Both the position numbers and the translations under genes were made by a program. Under the pieces are notes generated by a model. It saw only the letters and a list, made by a program, of their open reading frames with translations, was not told the origin of the DNA and searched no databases. 64,000 bases of DNA from Paraburkholderia megapolitana. GTDB taxonomy: Bacteria > Pseudomonadota > Gammaproteobacteria > Burkholderiales > Burkholderiaceae. Of this stretch, positions 8,675-21,411 are shown piece after piece. How positions within the stretch are numbered: the stretch's first letter is position 1; each line of letters starts with the position of its first letter. Location of the stretch: NCBI RefSeq assembly GCF_007556815.1, contig NZ_CP041745.1, positions 1,589,001 through 1,653,000 of the forward strand, read 5' to 3'.

Positions 8675-8796
8675 TTATTAATGAGTCTTTAACCGTGTTG
8701 TTGGCTCATTAATGAATCATTCTAGGTCGTGCCAGTGCCTGAAGTCAATATTGGCTCATTAATGAGTCTTTAAGGCGTTTATTGGGTCATTAATGA
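8675..8796. promoter_or_regulatory. Four palindromic operators of hipBA
   Basis: Four copies of the palindrome TCATTAATGA occur at 8675-8684 (one mismatch, TTATTAATGA), 8706-8715, 8756-8765 and 8787-8796. They are set in a longer context of the form GGCTCATTAATGAGTCTTTAA. Start-to-start distances are 31, 50 and 31 bases, a symmetric pair-gap-pair layout. The 50-base gap contains the probable promoter. The E. coli HipB operator is a different sequence (TATCC-N8-GGATA), so this is a divergent specificity. Assignment to HipB is inferred from position. Confidence 0.75.
8719..8748 (-). promoter_or_regulatory. Probable sigma-70 promoter of hipBA
   Basis: On the minus strand, TTGACT (8748-8743) and TAGAAT (8724-8719) are separated by 18 bases. 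The predicted start of transcription, near 8711, falls inside the operator at 8706-8715. Another operator lies just upstream of the -35 box. This fits autorepression by HipB, alone or with HipA. Confidence 0.6.
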
Positions 8797-8867
8797 GTCA
8801 AATCTGGGTGTGAGACGGTCTCGTGCCGGTGTATCGCGCTCGCAGCGCCTGGCACGCGCTTACACGC

Positions 8868-9479
8868 TCACACCGTATCGCCGCGCTTCGTCGCCACCAC
8901 GCGACAGATCCGTTTGCCCGAGCTTTCGCTTGTCACGTCCTCGAACAGCAGGATCGCGCAGCCGGCCAGCTCGCCGAGCACGAGTGCGGGATCGAACGCG
9001 CTGTAGAGCCGGCCGTCGGGCAGCCGCTGGTCTGCTCCCTCGGTGACCCGCCACGACAGATACAGCACGCCGTCCGGCCGCAGGATGCGCAACAGGCTGT
9101 CGATCGCGGAGGCGATCTCGTCGACCGGCAGATGCATGATCACGGTTTCGCAGATCACGTTGTCGTAGGTGTCGACGACGCCGGCCAGCGCGGGCAGCGT
9201 CGCTTCGCGAAACGTTACGTCGGGGTAGAGCCGGCGCGCCTCGTCGAGCAGGGCTGGCGACGCATCGAAACCGGTCACCGGATAACCGCCCCTGGCCAGC
9301 CACGCGGCGTCGCGGCCGTTGCCGCAGCCGATATCCGCGGTATCGCCGCCGGGCACCAGGTGCGTTTGCAGCATCGAGTAGAGGTCGTTCGGCGGCGGCT
9401 GGTCGAGCCAGTCCTGGCTGTAGCGGGTGGCGTCGCGCGCGTAGGCGGCGAGTGTGTCGGGGTCGGTGCGGGAAGTCAT
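8868..9479 (-). CDS. Class I SAM-dependent methyltransferase
   Basis: A 203-residue Rossmann-type methyltransferase. Motif I, the SAM-binding loop ADIGCGNGRDAAWLA, is at about residues 48-62. The acidic residue of motif II (TGFDAS) follows at about 69-74, and the post-II region YDNVICETVIMHLP at about 105-118. No substrate-binding domain identifies the acceptor molecule. It stands alone between hipBA and the arginine transporter operon and is transcribed away from the latter. Confidence 0.75.
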   Translation of the reverse strand: MTSRTDPDTLAAYARDATRYSQDWLDQPPPNDLYSMLQTHLVPGGDTADIGCGNGRDAAWLARGGYPVTGFDASPALLDEARRLYPDVTFREATLPALAGVVDTYDNVICETVIMHLPVDEIASAIDSLLRILRPDGVLYLSWRVTEGADQRLPDGRLYSAFDPALVLGELAGCAILLFEDVTSESSGKRICRVVATKRGDTV

Positions 9480-9830
9480 GGGCGGGTCGTCGGATAACAG
9501 GAGGTGCCCTGGAGCGGCGGGCGGATGGCTGCCAGTCTATCGAAACGCCCATTGCGACGCCGCTTCGTCTATCGAAAAAGCGACTACAAACTTGCGAAAA
9601 CGCAGCAGGCGCAGCCGGTGCATTGAGCGCTCGCAAAACCATGGCGCCCGCGAAAACAGGGAGTCCGGCACGGCGCGATCGCCCTGGCTGCCTATGTTGC
9701 GCCGCAATAACCCGCGCGTCGCCAGTTTGAGCAATTTATTTTTGCCTGCGAGTATCCGCGCCATGCCTCGAAGCGGGCTGCGCCGGTTTCACAGCGACCC
9801 GCCAGCCCGATCAACCAGATGGAGACGCGC
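9480..9830. other. Intergenic region upstream of the arginine/histidine transporter operon
   Basis: About 350 bases between two divergent genes. The segment near 9728-9750 is AT-rich (GCAATTTATTTTTGC) against a GC-rich background and is the best place for the operon promoter. I could not identify an ArgR binding site with confidence, and no open frame here looks coding. Confidence 0.4.
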
Positions 9831-10520
9831 GTGTTCCTATACGGCTTTGGCCCGGTGCTGCTCGCCGGTGCGATCCAGACAATCGAACTTTCCGTTCTGT
9901 CGCTCGCGGCGGCCGTCGTGCTCGGCCTGATCGGCGCGGCGGCGAAGCTTTCGCTGAACCGGCCGCTGCGCGCCATTGCCACCGCCTATACGACGCTGAT
10001 CCGCTCGGTACCCGATCTCGTCCTGATGCTGCTGCTGTTCTACAGCATCCAGATCGCGGTCAACAATCTGACCGATGCGCTCGCTCTGCCGCAGTTCGAC
10101 ATCGATCCGTTCGTCGCGGGCGTGCTCACACTCGGCTTCATCTACGGCGCGTATTTCACCGAGACCTTTCGCGGCGCGTTTCTCGCGGTGCCGCGGGGCC
10201 AGCTCGAAGCGGGCGCCGCGTACGGCATGAGCGGCGCGCGCGTGTTCGCGCGCATCCTGTTTCCGCAGATGATGCGTTTCGCGCTGCCCGGTATCGGCAA
10301 CAACTGGCAGGTGCTCGTGAAAGCGACCGCGCTCGTGTCGATCATCGGTCTTGCCGACATCGTCAAGGCCGCGCAGGACGCGGGCAAGAGCACCTTCAAC
10401 ATGTTTTTCTTCATCCTCATCGCCGCGCTGATCTATCTGGCCATCACGACCGTATCGAATCTCGTGCTGATATGGCTCGAACGGCGCTATTCGATCGGCG
10501 TGCGCCACGCGGAGCTTTGA
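9831..10520 (+). CDS. hisQ: Basic amino acid ABC transporter permease, HisQ type
   Basis: 229 residues from a GTG start (FLYGFGPVLLAG), which has GGAG 6 bases upstream and matches the usual N-terminus of HisQ. An ATG at 9819 lacks a ribosome-binding site. There are five hydrophobic helices and the EAA loop EAGAAYGMSGARVFARILFP at about residues 125-144, which docks on the ATPase. HisQ pairs with HisM and two HisP subunits to import histidine, arginine, lysine or ornithine. With the ast genes downstream, arginine/ornithine is the likely substrate, as in the Pseudomonas aot system. Confidence 0.85.
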   Translation: MFLYGFGPVLLAGAIQTIELSVLSLAAAVVLGLIGAAAKLSLNRPLRAIATAYTTLIRSVPDLVLMLLLFYSIQIAVNNLTDALALPQFDIDPFVAGVLTLGFIYGAYFTETFRGAFLAVPRGQLEAGAAYGMSGARVFARILFPQMMRFALPGIGNNWQVLVKATALVSIIGLADIVKAAQDAGKSTFNMFFFILIAALIYLAITTVSNLVLIWLERRYSIGVRHAEL

Positions 10521-10527
10521 CACCACC

Positions 10528-11241
10528 ATGATCGAGATCCTCACCGAATACTGGCGTGCCTTTCTGTACTGGGACGGCCAGCGTCTGTCGGGCGTTGCCG
10601 TGACGCTGTGGCTGCTGGTTGCATCGATCGGCTTCGGTTTTGTCGTATCGATTCCGCTCGCGGTCGCGCGCGTGTCGAAGAAGCGCTGGCTGTCGCTACC
10701 CGTGCGCTTTTACACCTACGTGTTTCGCGGCACGCCGCTCTACGTGCAGTTGCTGCTGATCTACACGGGGATGTACAGCCTCGAATTCGTGCGCTCGCAC
10801 TCGCTGCTCGATGCGTTCTTTCGCAGTGGTTTTCATTGCGCGATTCTTGCCTTCGCACTGAACACCTGCGCGTACACGACCGAGATCTTCGCCGGTGCGA
10901 TTCGCGCGACCTCGCACGGCGAAGTCGAAGCGGCGCGCGCATACGGGATGAGCGGGTTCACGATGTACCGGCGCGTTGTGCTACCTTCCGCGCTGCGCCG
11001 TGCGCTGCCGTTGTACAGTAACGAAGTGATCCTGATGCTGCATGCGACCACCGTCGCGTTCACGGCGACGGTGCCGGACATCCTGAAGGTCGCGCGCGAT
11101 GTGAATTCGGCAACCTACCGTTCGTTCGAAGCGTTCGGGCTCGCGGCGCTGATCTACTGTGCGATTTCGTTCGCACTGGTTGCGGGGTTCCGGCAGGCCG
11201 AGCGGCGCTGGCTCGGTTATCTGGCGGTGCGTTCGCATTGA
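10528..11241 (+). CDS. hisM: Basic amino acid ABC transporter permease, HisM type
   Basis: 237 residues, the second inner-membrane subunit, starting 7 bases after hisQ. The EAA loop EAARAYGMSGFTMYRRVVLP at about residues 133-152 and the segment RFYTYVFRGTPLYVQLLLIYTG typical of HisM/ArtM are clear. It should form a heterodimer with HisQ. The close spacing indicates one transcript. Confidence 0.85.
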   Translation: MIEILTEYWRAFLYWDGQRLSGVAVTLWLLVASIGFGFVVSIPLAVARVSKKRWLSLPVRFYTYVFRGTPLYVQLLLIYTGMYSLEFVRSHSLLDAFFRSGFHCAILAFALNTCAYTTEIFAGAIRATSHGEVEAARAYGMSGFTMYRRVVLPSALRRALPLYSNEVILMLHATTVAFTATVPDILKVARDVNSATYRSFEAFGLAALIYCAISFALVAGFRQAERRWLGYLAVRSH

Positions 11242-11349
11242 GCGGCGCCGCTGCCGCTGTACATCGCATAACGCTGTCGTACTGCAGGTTTCACGCTGTT
11301 GCAAGACGGGACCGAAGACGGAACCCGTTACACACTCTGGGAGAGCATC

Positions 11350-12141
11350 TTGCTCCACACGACTCAAACCGACGCCTGCAAGCTCGCCGTGCAGGACATC
11401 CACAAGCGCTTTGGCGATAACGAAGTGCTCAAGGGCGTGTCGATGAACGCGAACAAGGGCGACGTCATCAGCATCATCGGTGCGAGCGGGTCGGGCAAGA
11501 GTACGTTCCTGCGCTGCATCAACTTTCTCGAGCGGCCGAACGCGGGGCAGATCGTCGTCGACGGCGAGGCGGTGCGCACGAAAACCGATCGCGCGGGCAA
11601 TCTCGAAGTGGCCGACCACAAGCAGCTGCAGCGCATCCGAACGAAGCTCGCGATGGTGTTCCAGCATTTCAACCTGTGGGCGCACATGAACGTGCTCGAA
11701 AACGTCATCGAAGCGCCACGTCATGTGCTCGGGCTGTCGCGCAAGGAAGCGGAAGACCGGGCGCGCGAGTACCTGGAGAAGGTGGGGCTCGCGCCGCGCG
11801 TCGAGAAGCAGTATCCCGCGCATCTGTCCGGTGGCCAGCAGCAGCGCGTCGCGATTGCACGCGCACTGGCGATGAACCCCGACGTGATGCTGTTCGACGA
11901 ACCGACCTCCGCGCTCGATCCCGAACTGGTCGGCGAAGTGCTGAAGGTGATGCAGAAGCTCGCCGAAGAAGGCCGCACGATGATCGTCGTCACGCACGAA
12001 ATGGGTTTCGCGCGCAACGTCTCGAACCACGTGATGTTCCTGCATCAAGGCCGTACCGAAGAAGAGGGCGCACCCGCCGAGGTACTTGCCGCACCGCGCA
12101 GCGAACGTCTGAAGCAATTTCTCTCGGGTAGCCTCAAGTAA
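11350..12141 (+). CDS. hisP: Basic amino acid ABC transporter ATPase, HisP type
   Basis: 263 residues from a TTG start at 11350, preceded by GGGAGAG. The frame extends to another TTG at 11299 without a comparable site, and the shorter form matches HisP length (about 258). Walker A is GASGSGKS, the Q-loop is VFQHFNLW, the ABC signature is LSGGQQQR, Walker B is [14 protein letters not shown] and the switch is VVTHE, all intact. It powers import by HisQM. A gap of about 108 bases after hisM is longer than the other gaps in the operon. Confidence 0.88.
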   Translation: MLHTTQTDACKLAVQDIHKRFGDNEVLKGVSMNANKGDVISIIGASGSGKSTFLRCINFLERPNAGQIVVDGEAVRTKTDRAGNLEVADHKQLQRIRTKLAMVFQHFNLWAHMNVLENVIEAPRHVLGLSRKEAEDRAREYLEKVGLAPRVEKQYPAHLSGGQQQRVAIARALAMNPDVMLFDEPTSALDPELVGEVLKVMQKLAEEGRTMIVVTHEMGFARNVSNHVMFLHQGRTEEEGAPAEVLAAPRSERLKQFLSGSLK

Positions 12142-12171
12142 CGCGCGGCGCCGGCTCCACGCGGATTGTCG

Positions 12172-13233
12172 ATGGCTCGAACATCAAGTCCCACTCGCAC
12201 GACGCAGGTCGCGATCGTCGCCTTGCCGCCGGTCTCGATGTCGGGCATCGGGCCGATCGTCGATGCGTTGACGCTTGCCAATGAAATCGATGGACGGGCG
12301 TTGTATCGCTGGCAGGTGTGTTCGTGGGACGGGCGGCCGGTGCCGCTGTCGGGCGGCGCACAATGGCCCGCCGATACGGCGTTCGGCGATGCGGTGTCGT
12401 GCGACTGGCTGATTGTCGTCAGCGAGCGTTTTCAGCAGTTTGCCGATTACCGGCTGTTTCTCGCCAGTTTGTCACGTGTCGGGCAGCGCACGCCGCTCGT
12501 CACCGGAATTCATCACGGCGTGTGGTGGCTCGCAATGGCGGGACAATTGTCGGGCTACCGCGTGAGCGTCAACTGGGAAACCTATCAGCAGTTTGCCGAG
12601 CAGTTCGAACGCTCGATCGTCACGCAGCAGATCTTCGAGATCGATCGCGATCGCGCCACCTGCGCGGGCGGCCAGGCTACCGTCGATTTCATGCTCGCGA
12701 TGATCGGCCGCGAGCACGGCCCCGAACTCGCGGAACGGATTGCGGACACGCTCGGCGTCGGCGTGCTGCGCGCGGGTGAAGAGCGCCAGCGCATTCCGTT
12801 CGTGACCGCACCTGGCGAGCGCCATCCGCGTCTGAACGATGCGCTGCAACTGATGGAAGCGAACACCGAAGATCCGCTCACCACCGACGAGATCGCCGGT
12901 CTGGTCGGCATATCGCGGCGGCAACTGGAGCGGTTGTTTCGCCAGTATCTCGGCTCGATGCCGTCCAAGTACTACCTGGGGCTGCGGCTGTCGAAAGCAC
13001 GCACACAGTTGCAGCGCACGAGCAAATCGGTCGTGCAGATCAGCCTGGCGTGCGGGTTTTCGTCGGCGGCGCACTTTTCGAATGCGTACCGCGAGCGTTT
13101 TGGCGTGACACCGCGCGAAGACCGCCGCAACTGGCTCGACCGGCAGCACGGCGGCGCCGGCGCGGCGGCGAGCGAGCCGCGGCCGGGTGCGTTGATCGAG
13201 CCGCCGGACATGCCCGGCTCGTCCGGCGCGTAA
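12172..13233 (+). CDS. argR: ArgR-like GlxA-family transcriptional regulator
   Basis: 353 residues from ATG 12172 (a TTG at 12166 is in frame). The N-terminal two thirds is a DJ-1/PfpI-like (GATase1) domain of GlxA regulators (VAIVALPPVSMSGIGPIVDAL ... VTGIHHGVWWLA). An AraC/XylS double helix-turn-helix occupies about residues 215-320 (TTDEIAGLVGISRRQLERLFRQYLG and ISLACGFSSAAHFSNAYRERFG). In Pseudomonas, an AraC-family ArgR in the same position activates the aot transport and aru/ast catabolic operons in response to arginine. The position between hisP and astC supports the same role here. Confidence 0.82.
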   Translation: MARTSSPTRTTQVAIVALPPVSMSGIGPIVDALTLANEIDGRALYRWQVCSWDGRPVPLSGGAQWPADTAFGDAVSCDWLIVVSERFQQFADYRLFLASLSRVGQRTPLVTGIHHGVWWLAMAGQLSGYRVSVNWETYQQFAEQFERSIVTQQIFEIDRDRATCAGGQATVDFMLAMIGREHGPELAERIADTLGVGVLRAGEERQRIPFVTAPGERHPRLNDALQLMEANTEDPLTTDEIAGLVGISRRQLERLFRQYLGSMPSKYYLGLRLSKARTQLQRTSKSVVQISLACGFSSAAHFSNAYRERFGVTPREDRRNWLDRQHGGAGAAASEPRPGALIEPPDMPGSSGA

Positions 13234-13329
13234 AAGCGCGGCAAGCCCGACAGAACACGTCGCCTGTGCGCAAGACGTTTCGCGCGGGGTTTCCTACACT
13301 ATCTGCTATTACTGCAACGAGGATTCGCC

Positions 13330-14565
13330 ATGAACGACCCGACTGTGACCCGCCAGACCTTCGATGAAGTCATGGTGCCGCTGTTCTCGCCAGCCGCTTT
13401 CGTGCCGGATCGCGGCGCAGGCTCGCGCATCTGGGATACCCAGGGCCGCGAATATATCGACTTCGCCGGCGGCATTGCCGTCACGGCACTCGGCCACGCG
13501 CACCCGGAACTGCTGAAAGTGCTGCACGAGCAGGGCAGCAAGCTCTGGCACATCGGCAACGGCTACACGAACGAACCGGTGCTGCGTCTTGCAAAGCGCC
13601 TCGAAGACCTGACGTTCGCCGACCGCGCGTTCTTCGCGAACTCGGGTGCGGAAGCCAACGAAGCCGCGTTGAAGCTCGCGCGTCGCGTCGCGTTCGAGCG
13701 CCACGGTGCCGACAAGGTCGAGATCGTGTCGTTTGCGCAATCGTTCCACGGGCGCACGTTTTTCACGGTCAGCGTCGGCGGCCAGCCGAAGTATTCGGAA
13801 GGCTTCGGCCCGGTGCCGGCCGGCATCGTTCATCTGCCGTACAACGATCTTGACGCTGCTCGTAAGACGATCGGCACGAAAACCTGTGCGGTGATCGTCG
13901 AGCCGATCCAGGGCGAAGGCGGTGTGATTCCCGCCGATCCAGCATTTCTGCGCGGCCTGCGCGAACTGTGCGACCAGCACGGCGCACTGCTGATTTTTGA
14001 CGAGGTACAAACGGGCGTAGGTCGTACCGGTTACTTCTATGCGTACCAGGACACGGACGTCACTCCCGACATCCTGACTACCGCGAAAGCGCTCGGCAAC
14101 GGTTTCCCGATCGGTGCGATGCTGACCACCAACGAACTCGCTGCGCACTTCAAGGTCGGTGTGCACGGCACGACGTACGGTGGCAATCCGCTCGGCGCTG
14201 CGATCGCGGAGAAGGTCGTCGAACTGATCAGCGATCCGGATCTGCTCGAAGGCGTGCGTCTGCGCGGCGACGCGATCAAGGCGAAGCTGGCGCAACTGAA
14301 TAAACGCTTCGGCATCTTCAGTGAAGTGCGCGGCAAGGGCCTGCTGATCGGCGCCGAACTCACGGATGCGTACAAGGGCCGTGCGAAGGATTTCCTCACC
14401 GCATGTGCCACACACGGCGCGATGCTGCTGATCGCCGGGCCGGACGTGCTGCGCTTTGCACCTTCGCTGGTGATGCCGCTCGACGATCTGAACGAAGGTT
14501 TCGAGCGCATCGGCAAGGCGATCGAGGAAGTCGTCGGTGCGACCGCGGAAGCGCCGTCCCGCTAA
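13330..14565 (+). CDS. astC: Succinylornithine / acetylornithine aminotransferase
   Basis: A 411-residue class III PLP aminotransferase. The Schiff-base lysine is in [15 protein letters not shown] (about residues 250-265), with PLP-phosphate contacts in [17 protein letters not shown] and the conserved [10 protein letters not shown] and [12 protein letters not shown] motifs. In the arginine succinyltransferase pathway it converts succinylornithine to succinylglutamate semialdehyde. The same enzyme often also serves as acetylornithine transaminase (aruC/argD). It is first in the ast gene order and lies 96 bases after argR, where an ArgR-controlled promoter would be expected. Confidence 0.9.
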   Translation: MNDPTVTRQTFDEVMVPLFSPAAFVPDRGAGSRIWDTQGREYIDFAGGIAVTALGHAHPELLKVLHEQGSKLWHIGNGYTNEPVLRLAKRLEDLTFADRAFFANSGAEANEAALKLARRVAFERHGADKVEIVSFAQSFHGRTFFTVSVGGQPKYSEGFGPVPAGIVHLPYNDLDAARKTIGTKTCAVIVEPIQGEGGVIPADPAFLRGLRELCDQHGALLIFDEVQTGVGRTGYFYAYQDTDVTPDILTTAKALGNGFPIGAMLTTNELAAHFKVGVHGTTYGGNPLGAAIAEKVVELISDPDLLEGVRLRGDAIKAKLAQLNKRFGIFSEVRGKGLLIGAELTDAYKGRAKDFLTACATHGAMLLIAGPDVLRFAPSLVMPLDDLNEGFERIGKAIEEVVGATAEAPSR

Positions 14566-14646
14566 CGCGAGCGTTAGCGAAGTTACCGTACTCACCAGGC
14601 CCGTCAGGTTCCTTCACCGCGCTTCAACTCATTCACTGGAACGACG

Positions 14647-15722
14647 ATGCTCTTCGTACGCCCCGGCCGTCTCGCCGATCTCGACGCGCTCGAACACATG
14701 GCGCGCACGGCGCAACCCGTGCTGCACTCGCTGCCGCACGACCGGCGCGCGCTCGAAGCGCGGGTCGCGCTCTCGGAGGACTCGTTTCGCGCGGAAGTCG
14801 ATTTTCCCGGCGAGGAGTTCTATCTGTTCGTGCTCGAAGACAGCGAGACCGGCAAGCTACGCGGTACCGCGAGCATCGTCGCGGCGGCCGGCTACTCGGA
14901 GCCGTTCTACGCGTTTCGCAACGATGCGCTGATCCATGCGTCGCGCGAATTGCACGTGAACCGCAAGATCCACGCACTGACGATGTCGCACGAACTGACC
15001 GGCAGAAGCCGGCTCGCCGGTTACTACATCGACCCGGCATTGCGCGGCGATGCGGCGGCACATTTGATGTCGCGTGCACGGATGATGTACATCGCGGCGA
15101 ACCGCCGCCGTTTCACGCCGGAAGTGTTCTCGCTGCTGCTCGGCGTGACCGACGAAGCCGGCATGTCGCCATTCTGGGAAGCGGTGGGCCGCAAATTTTT
15201 CGGCCGTGATTTCGCCGATATCGAAGTGGAGTCGGGTGGTCGCAGCCGCACGTTCATCGCCGAGGTGATGCCGAGCTATCCGCTATATGTGCCGCTATTG
15301 CCCGAAGCAGCGCAACGCGTGCTTGGCGAACCCGACGAGAAAGCGCTGCTTGCCTACGAGATTCATCTCGAGGAAGGCTTCGAGACCGACCGCTACGTCG
15401 ATATCTTCGATGCGGGGCCGGTGCTGACTGCGCAGATCGATCGCAGCGCGTGTGTGGTGCGCAACGAGACGCGTGCGGTTAGCGACGCTGAACCCGACGA
15501 GCAGAATGACCGCAACGCCACGTATCTGATCGCCAGCAACCGTGCCGGCGAGTTTCGTTGCGTGCTCGGCGATCTGCCGGCGCAGCGCGGCAGTGCACCG
15601 CTCTCCGCTGCCGCGCGTGCGGCTCTCGGTGTGCGGGACAGCGACACGGTGCGTTGCGTGCCGCTACATCTGCAGGAGGATACGGTGAACCGGGCGAATA
15701 ACGAATCTTCGGGAGACGCACA

Positions 15723-15726
<4 letters not shown>
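14647..15726 (+). CDS. aruF: Arginine N-succinyltransferase, alpha subunit
   Basis: 359 residues, the first of two paralogous AstA-family subunits. It starts MLFVRPGRLADLDALEHMART and has the conserved block VNRKIHALTMSHELTGRSRLAGYYIDP and later FDAGPVLTAQID. The family transfers succinyl from succinyl-CoA to the alpha-amino group of arginine, the first step of the AST pathway. In Pseudomonas and Burkholderia the enzyme is an AruF/AruG heteromer, whereas E. coli has a single AstA. The gene overlaps aruG by 4 bases (ATGA), indicating coupled translation. Confidence 0.9.
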
Positions 15727-18238
<2,512 letters not shown>

Positions 18239-18252
18239 GCGGGGAAACGACC

Positions 18253-19593
18253 ATGCAAGCCACGGAAGCCAACTTCGACGGACTTGTCGGCCCGACGCAC
18301 AACTACGCGGGGCTGTCGTTCGGCAATGTCGCGTCGCAGACCAACGAGAAATCCGCAGCGAACCCAAAGGCCGCAGCAAAACAGGGGCTGCGCAAGATGA
18401 AGCAGCTCGCGGACCTCGGCTTTCGCCAGGGCGTATTGCCGCCGCAGGAGCGCCCGTCGATGCGGCTGTTGCGCGAGCTCGGTTTTTCCGGCGACGACGC
18501 GACGGTGATCGCGCGGGTCGCGAAGGACGCGCCCGAGCTGCTCGCCGCAGCGAGTTCCGCGTCGGCGATGTGGACCGCGAATGCGGCGACCGTGAGCCCG
18601 TCGGCGGATACGCACGACGGCCGCGTGCATTTCACGCCGGCCAATCTATGCAGCAAGCTGCATCGCGCGATCGAACACGAATCGACGCGCCGCACACTGC
18701 GCGCGATCTTCGCGGACCCCGCGCGCTTCGCGGTGCATGAAGCGTTGCCTGGCACCCCGGCGCTCGGCGACGAAGGCGCGGCGAACCATACGCGCTTTAG
18801 CGCGGAATACGGCACGCGTGGCGTCGAGTTCTTCGTCTACGGACGCAGCGAATACCGGCGCGGGCCGGAGCCGAAGCTCTACCCCGCGCGGCAAACGTTC
18901 GAAGCGAGCCGCGCGGTCGCGCAGCGCCATGGGCTTACCGAAGCAACGACCGTCTATGCGCAGCAAAACCCCGACGTGATCGATGCCGGCGTGTTCCACA
19001 ACGACGTGATTGCGGTCGGCAACCGGCATACGCTGTTCTGTCATCAGCTTGCATTCGTCGATCAGAACGCGGTGTACGACGAACTGCGCACGAAGCTCAC
19101 GAAACTCGGTGCGCCGTTCGACGTGATCGAAGTGCCGGACGCGCAGGTCAGCGTCGCCGATGCGGTGTCGTCGTATCTGTTCAATAGCCAGCTGCTGACG
19201 CGCCCGGATGGTCGCCAGGTGCTGGTCGTGCCGCAGGAATGCCGCGAGAACGCTCGCGTGGCGGCGTGGCTCGATGAACTGACCGTGCGCAGTGGCCCGA
19301 TCGACGACGTGCTCGTGTTCGATCTGCGCGAAAGCATGAAGAACGGCGGTGGCCCGGCATGTCTGCGCTTGCGCGTCGTGTTGAACGAAGCGGAGCGTGC
19401 CGTGGTGGCGCCGGGTGTGTGGATCGACGACACGTTGTTTGGCCGGCTCGATGGCTGGATCGAGAAGCACTATCGCGATCGCCTCGCACCGTCCGATCTG
19501 ACCGACCCGCAGTTGCTGCGCGAGTCGCGCACCGCACTCGACGAATTGACACAGATTCTCGGCCTGGGTTCGCTGTATGACTTCCAGCGCTGA
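18253..19593 (+). CDS. astB: N-succinylarginine dihydrolase
   Basis: 446 residues, the normal AstB length. It begins with the diagnostic [24 protein letters not shown] and contains [27 protein letters not shown] and [14 protein letters not shown] near the C-terminus. It hydrolyses N-succinylarginine to N-succinylornithine, CO2 and ammonia using a Cys-His-Glu triad of the guanidine-modifying superfamily. The active-site Cys is probably that in [10 protein letters not shown]. The 3' end overlaps astE by 17 bases. Confidence 0.93.
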   Translation: MQATEANFDGLVGPTHNYAGLSFGNVASQTNEKSAANPKAAAKQGLRKMKQLADLGFRQGVLPPQERPSMRLLRELGFSGDDATVIARVAKDAPELLAAASSASAMWTANAATVSPSADTHDGRVHFTPANLCSKLHRAIEHESTRRTLRAIFADPARFAVHEALPGTPALGDEGAANHTRFSAEYGTRGVEFFVYGRSEYRRGPEPKLYPARQTFEASRAVAQRHGLTEATTVYAQQNPDVIDAGVFHNDVIAVGNRHTLFCHQLAFVDQNAVYDELRTKLTKLGAPFDVIEVPDAQVSVADAVSSYLFNSQLLTRPDGRQVLVVPQECRENARVAAWLDELTVRSGPIDDVLVFDLRESMKNGGGPACLRLRVVLNEAERAVVAPGVWIDDTLFGRLDGWIEKHYRDRLAPSDLTDPQLLRESRTALDELTQILGLGSLYDFQR

Positions 19594-20635
19594 GCAAAGC
19601 GCGGGCGCAATGCTCGCCGATTTTCTCGCGTGGACGCTGGCGGGTGAGCGTCCGAAGGAAGGGCACACACAAGGTGTGTGCGCGAACGGCGTGCGCTGGA
19701 CATGGCTCGATGAAGGCATGTTGCAGTTCGAGCCGGATGCTCCGCCCGGCGCATGCAGCATGTTGGCTTCAGCGGGTGTGCATGGCGACGAAACGGCACC
19801 GATCGAACTGCTGTCGCGCCTTGTAGCCGATATCGCCGAGGGACGCGCAACGCTTGCGTGCCGACTGCTTGTGATACTCGGCAACGTCGCGGCGATGCGC
19901 GCGTCGTGCCGGTATCTGGATGACGATCTGAATCGTTTGTTCAGCGGGCGCCATGCGCAGTTGCCGGATAGTCGCGAAACACCGCGGGCAGTTGCGCTCG
20001 AACGGGCAGCGGTACAGTTCTTCGGTGCAGCGGCTGCAACGGAAGCATCCTCGACCCGCTGGCACATCGACTTGCATACAGCCATCCGTGCATCGGTGTT
20101 CGAGCGCTTCGCGCTGCTGCCATACGCCGGTGCGCCGCTCTCGCGCGCGATGTTCGAATGGTTGGGCGAAGCACAGATCGCCGCGGTACTGCTGCATACG
20201 ACAAAGGCCAACACCTACTCGCACTTCACCGCCGAACAGTGCGGCGCGCAGGCATGTACGCTCGAACTGGGCAAGGTGCGACCATTCGGCCAGAACGACC
20301 TGACGCGTTTTTCCGGCGCGGACAGTGCATTGCGCCAGTTGCTGGCAGGCCCTGCACACACCGCAAGCGAGCGCGCACCGCTGCCGCGGGTCTTCACGGT
20401 GATCGACCAGATCACGAAGCAAAGCGACGCGTTCGAACTGCTGGTCGCCGCTGACGTGCCGAATTTCACCGCGTTCGCGAAAGACACGCTGCTCGCGCGC
20501 GACACCGATTATCGCTACATCGTGCAGCACGACGAGGAGCGCATCGTGTTTCCGAATCCGACCGTGAAACCCGGACTGCGCGCCGGGCTGCTGGTGATCG
20601 AAACGACGCGCGAAACCCTCGCCGCACTCGCCTGA
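19577..20635 (+). CDS. astE: Succinylglutamate desuccinylase
   Basis: 352 residues, a zinc-dependent AstE/AspA family hydrolase that releases glutamate and succinate in the last AST step. Metal ligands are visible as VHGDETAP (His, Glu) and IDLHTAIR (His). The dinucleotide [20 protein letters not shown] matches the family. The start overlaps the end of astB by 17 bases, so translation is probably coupled. The gene closes the ast block and meets the glutathione transferase gene head-on. Confidence 0.92.
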   Translation: MTSSAEQSAGAMLADFLAWTLAGERPKEGHTQGVCANGVRWTWLDEGMLQFEPDAPPGACSMLASAGVHGDETAPIELLSRLVADIAEGRATLACRLLVILGNVAAMRASCRYLDDDLNRLFSGRHAQLPDSRETPRAVALERAAVQFFGAAAATEASSTRWHIDLHTAIRASVFERFALLPYAGAPLSRAMFEWLGEAQIAAVLLHTTKANTYSHFTAEQCGAQACTLELGKVRPFGQNDLTRFSGADSALRQLLAGPAHTASERAPLPRVFTVIDQITKQSDAFELLVAADVPNFTAFAKDTLLARDTDYRYIVQHDEERIVFPNPTVKPGLRAGLLVIETTRETLAALA

Positions 20636-20662
20636 GCCTGCCGGTCAGGCTTAGGCTCAGGC
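20630..20662. terminator. Hairpin overlapping two convergent stop codons
   Basis: GCCTGAGCC (20630-20638) pairs perfectly with GGCTCAGGC (20654-20662), with a smaller CCTG/CAGG hairpin inside. The structure covers the stop codons of astE and the convergent transferase gene. There is no T run, so efficiency as an intrinsic terminator is uncertain. Confidence 0.4.
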
Positions 20663-21274
20663 CGCGGCCTTCACCAGACCTTCCGCGATCAACGCCTCGC
20701 GCACCTTCGGCCGCGCGGCGACGCGCGCCTGATACGCCTGCAGGTGCGGATACGCGGACAGATCGACCTTCAGCATCGGCGCCCAGTTGACGATCGTGAA
20801 CGCATACGCATCGGCGACCGTGAACGACCCGGTCAGGTAGTCGCGATCGGCGAGCACCTGGTCGAGCTCCGAGAAGCGCGTGGCGAGCTTCGCGAGGCAG
20901 ACGGTCTTCGTCGATTCGGCGGTATCCGCGTGCCATAGCCACGGGCTGAACGTCTTGTGCAGTTCCGAGCTGACGAAGGTCAACCATTCGAGCACCGCGA
21001 GCCGCGCCGCCGAGCCAACCGGCGGAATCAACGCGTGCTGCACGTCGAGGTCGCCGACGTATTGCAGCAGCGCGGCGCCTTCCACATGCCGCGTGCCGTC
21101 GTCGAGTTCGAGCAGCGGTACGTAGCCGCGCGGCGAGATCGCGTAGTAGTCTTCGCCGCCCGAGAGTTTGTGCTGCGCGAGATTGACCTTGATACCCTGA
21201 AAATCGATGCCCGCTTCGCGCAGCGCGATGTGGACCGCGAGCGAACAGGCGCCGGGAGAGAAGTAGAGTTTCAT
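20657..21274 (-). CDS. Glutathione S-transferase
   Basis: A 205-residue GST of the beta-class/GstA type. It starts MKLYFSPGACSLAVHIALRE, with the beta-class Ser/Cys region SPGACSL and the thioredoxin-fold cis-Pro loop YVPLLELDDG followed by glutathione gamma-glutamyl contact EGAALLQYVGD. The C-terminal helical domain contains SFTVADAYAFTIVNW. It is divergent from a LysR regulator, a common arrangement for GST genes. The frame is open to 21676, but only the 21274 start gives a normal GST. Confidence 0.85.
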   Translation of the reverse strand: MKLYFSPGACSLAVHIALREAGIDFQGIKVNLAQHKLSGGEDYYAISPRGYVPLLELDDGTRHVEGAALLQYVGDLDVQHALIPPVGSAARLAVLEWLTFVSSELHKTFSPWLWHADTAESTKTVCLAKLATRFSELDQVLADRDYLTGSFTVADAYAFTIVNWAPMLKVDLSAYPHLQAYQARVAARPKVREALIAEGLVKAAA

Positions 21275-21411
21275 GCGGAATTCCCTGGTTTGAGGGTGAG
21301 TGACTGCGGAGCACGTAAGCGCGTCCGGTTGCACGGCTCGTCGGCCGACAAGTCGATGTGGTAAAAGTAGCACCGGTTCGACTCGCGGACAAACAGGCGG
21401 ATTGCCAAACC

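Noticed and set aside
9728..9750. GCAATTTATTTTTGC as an ArgR operator
   Set aside because: It does not fit the TGTCGC-type half sites known for AraC-family ArgR proteins; kept only as a promoter-like AT-rich stretch.
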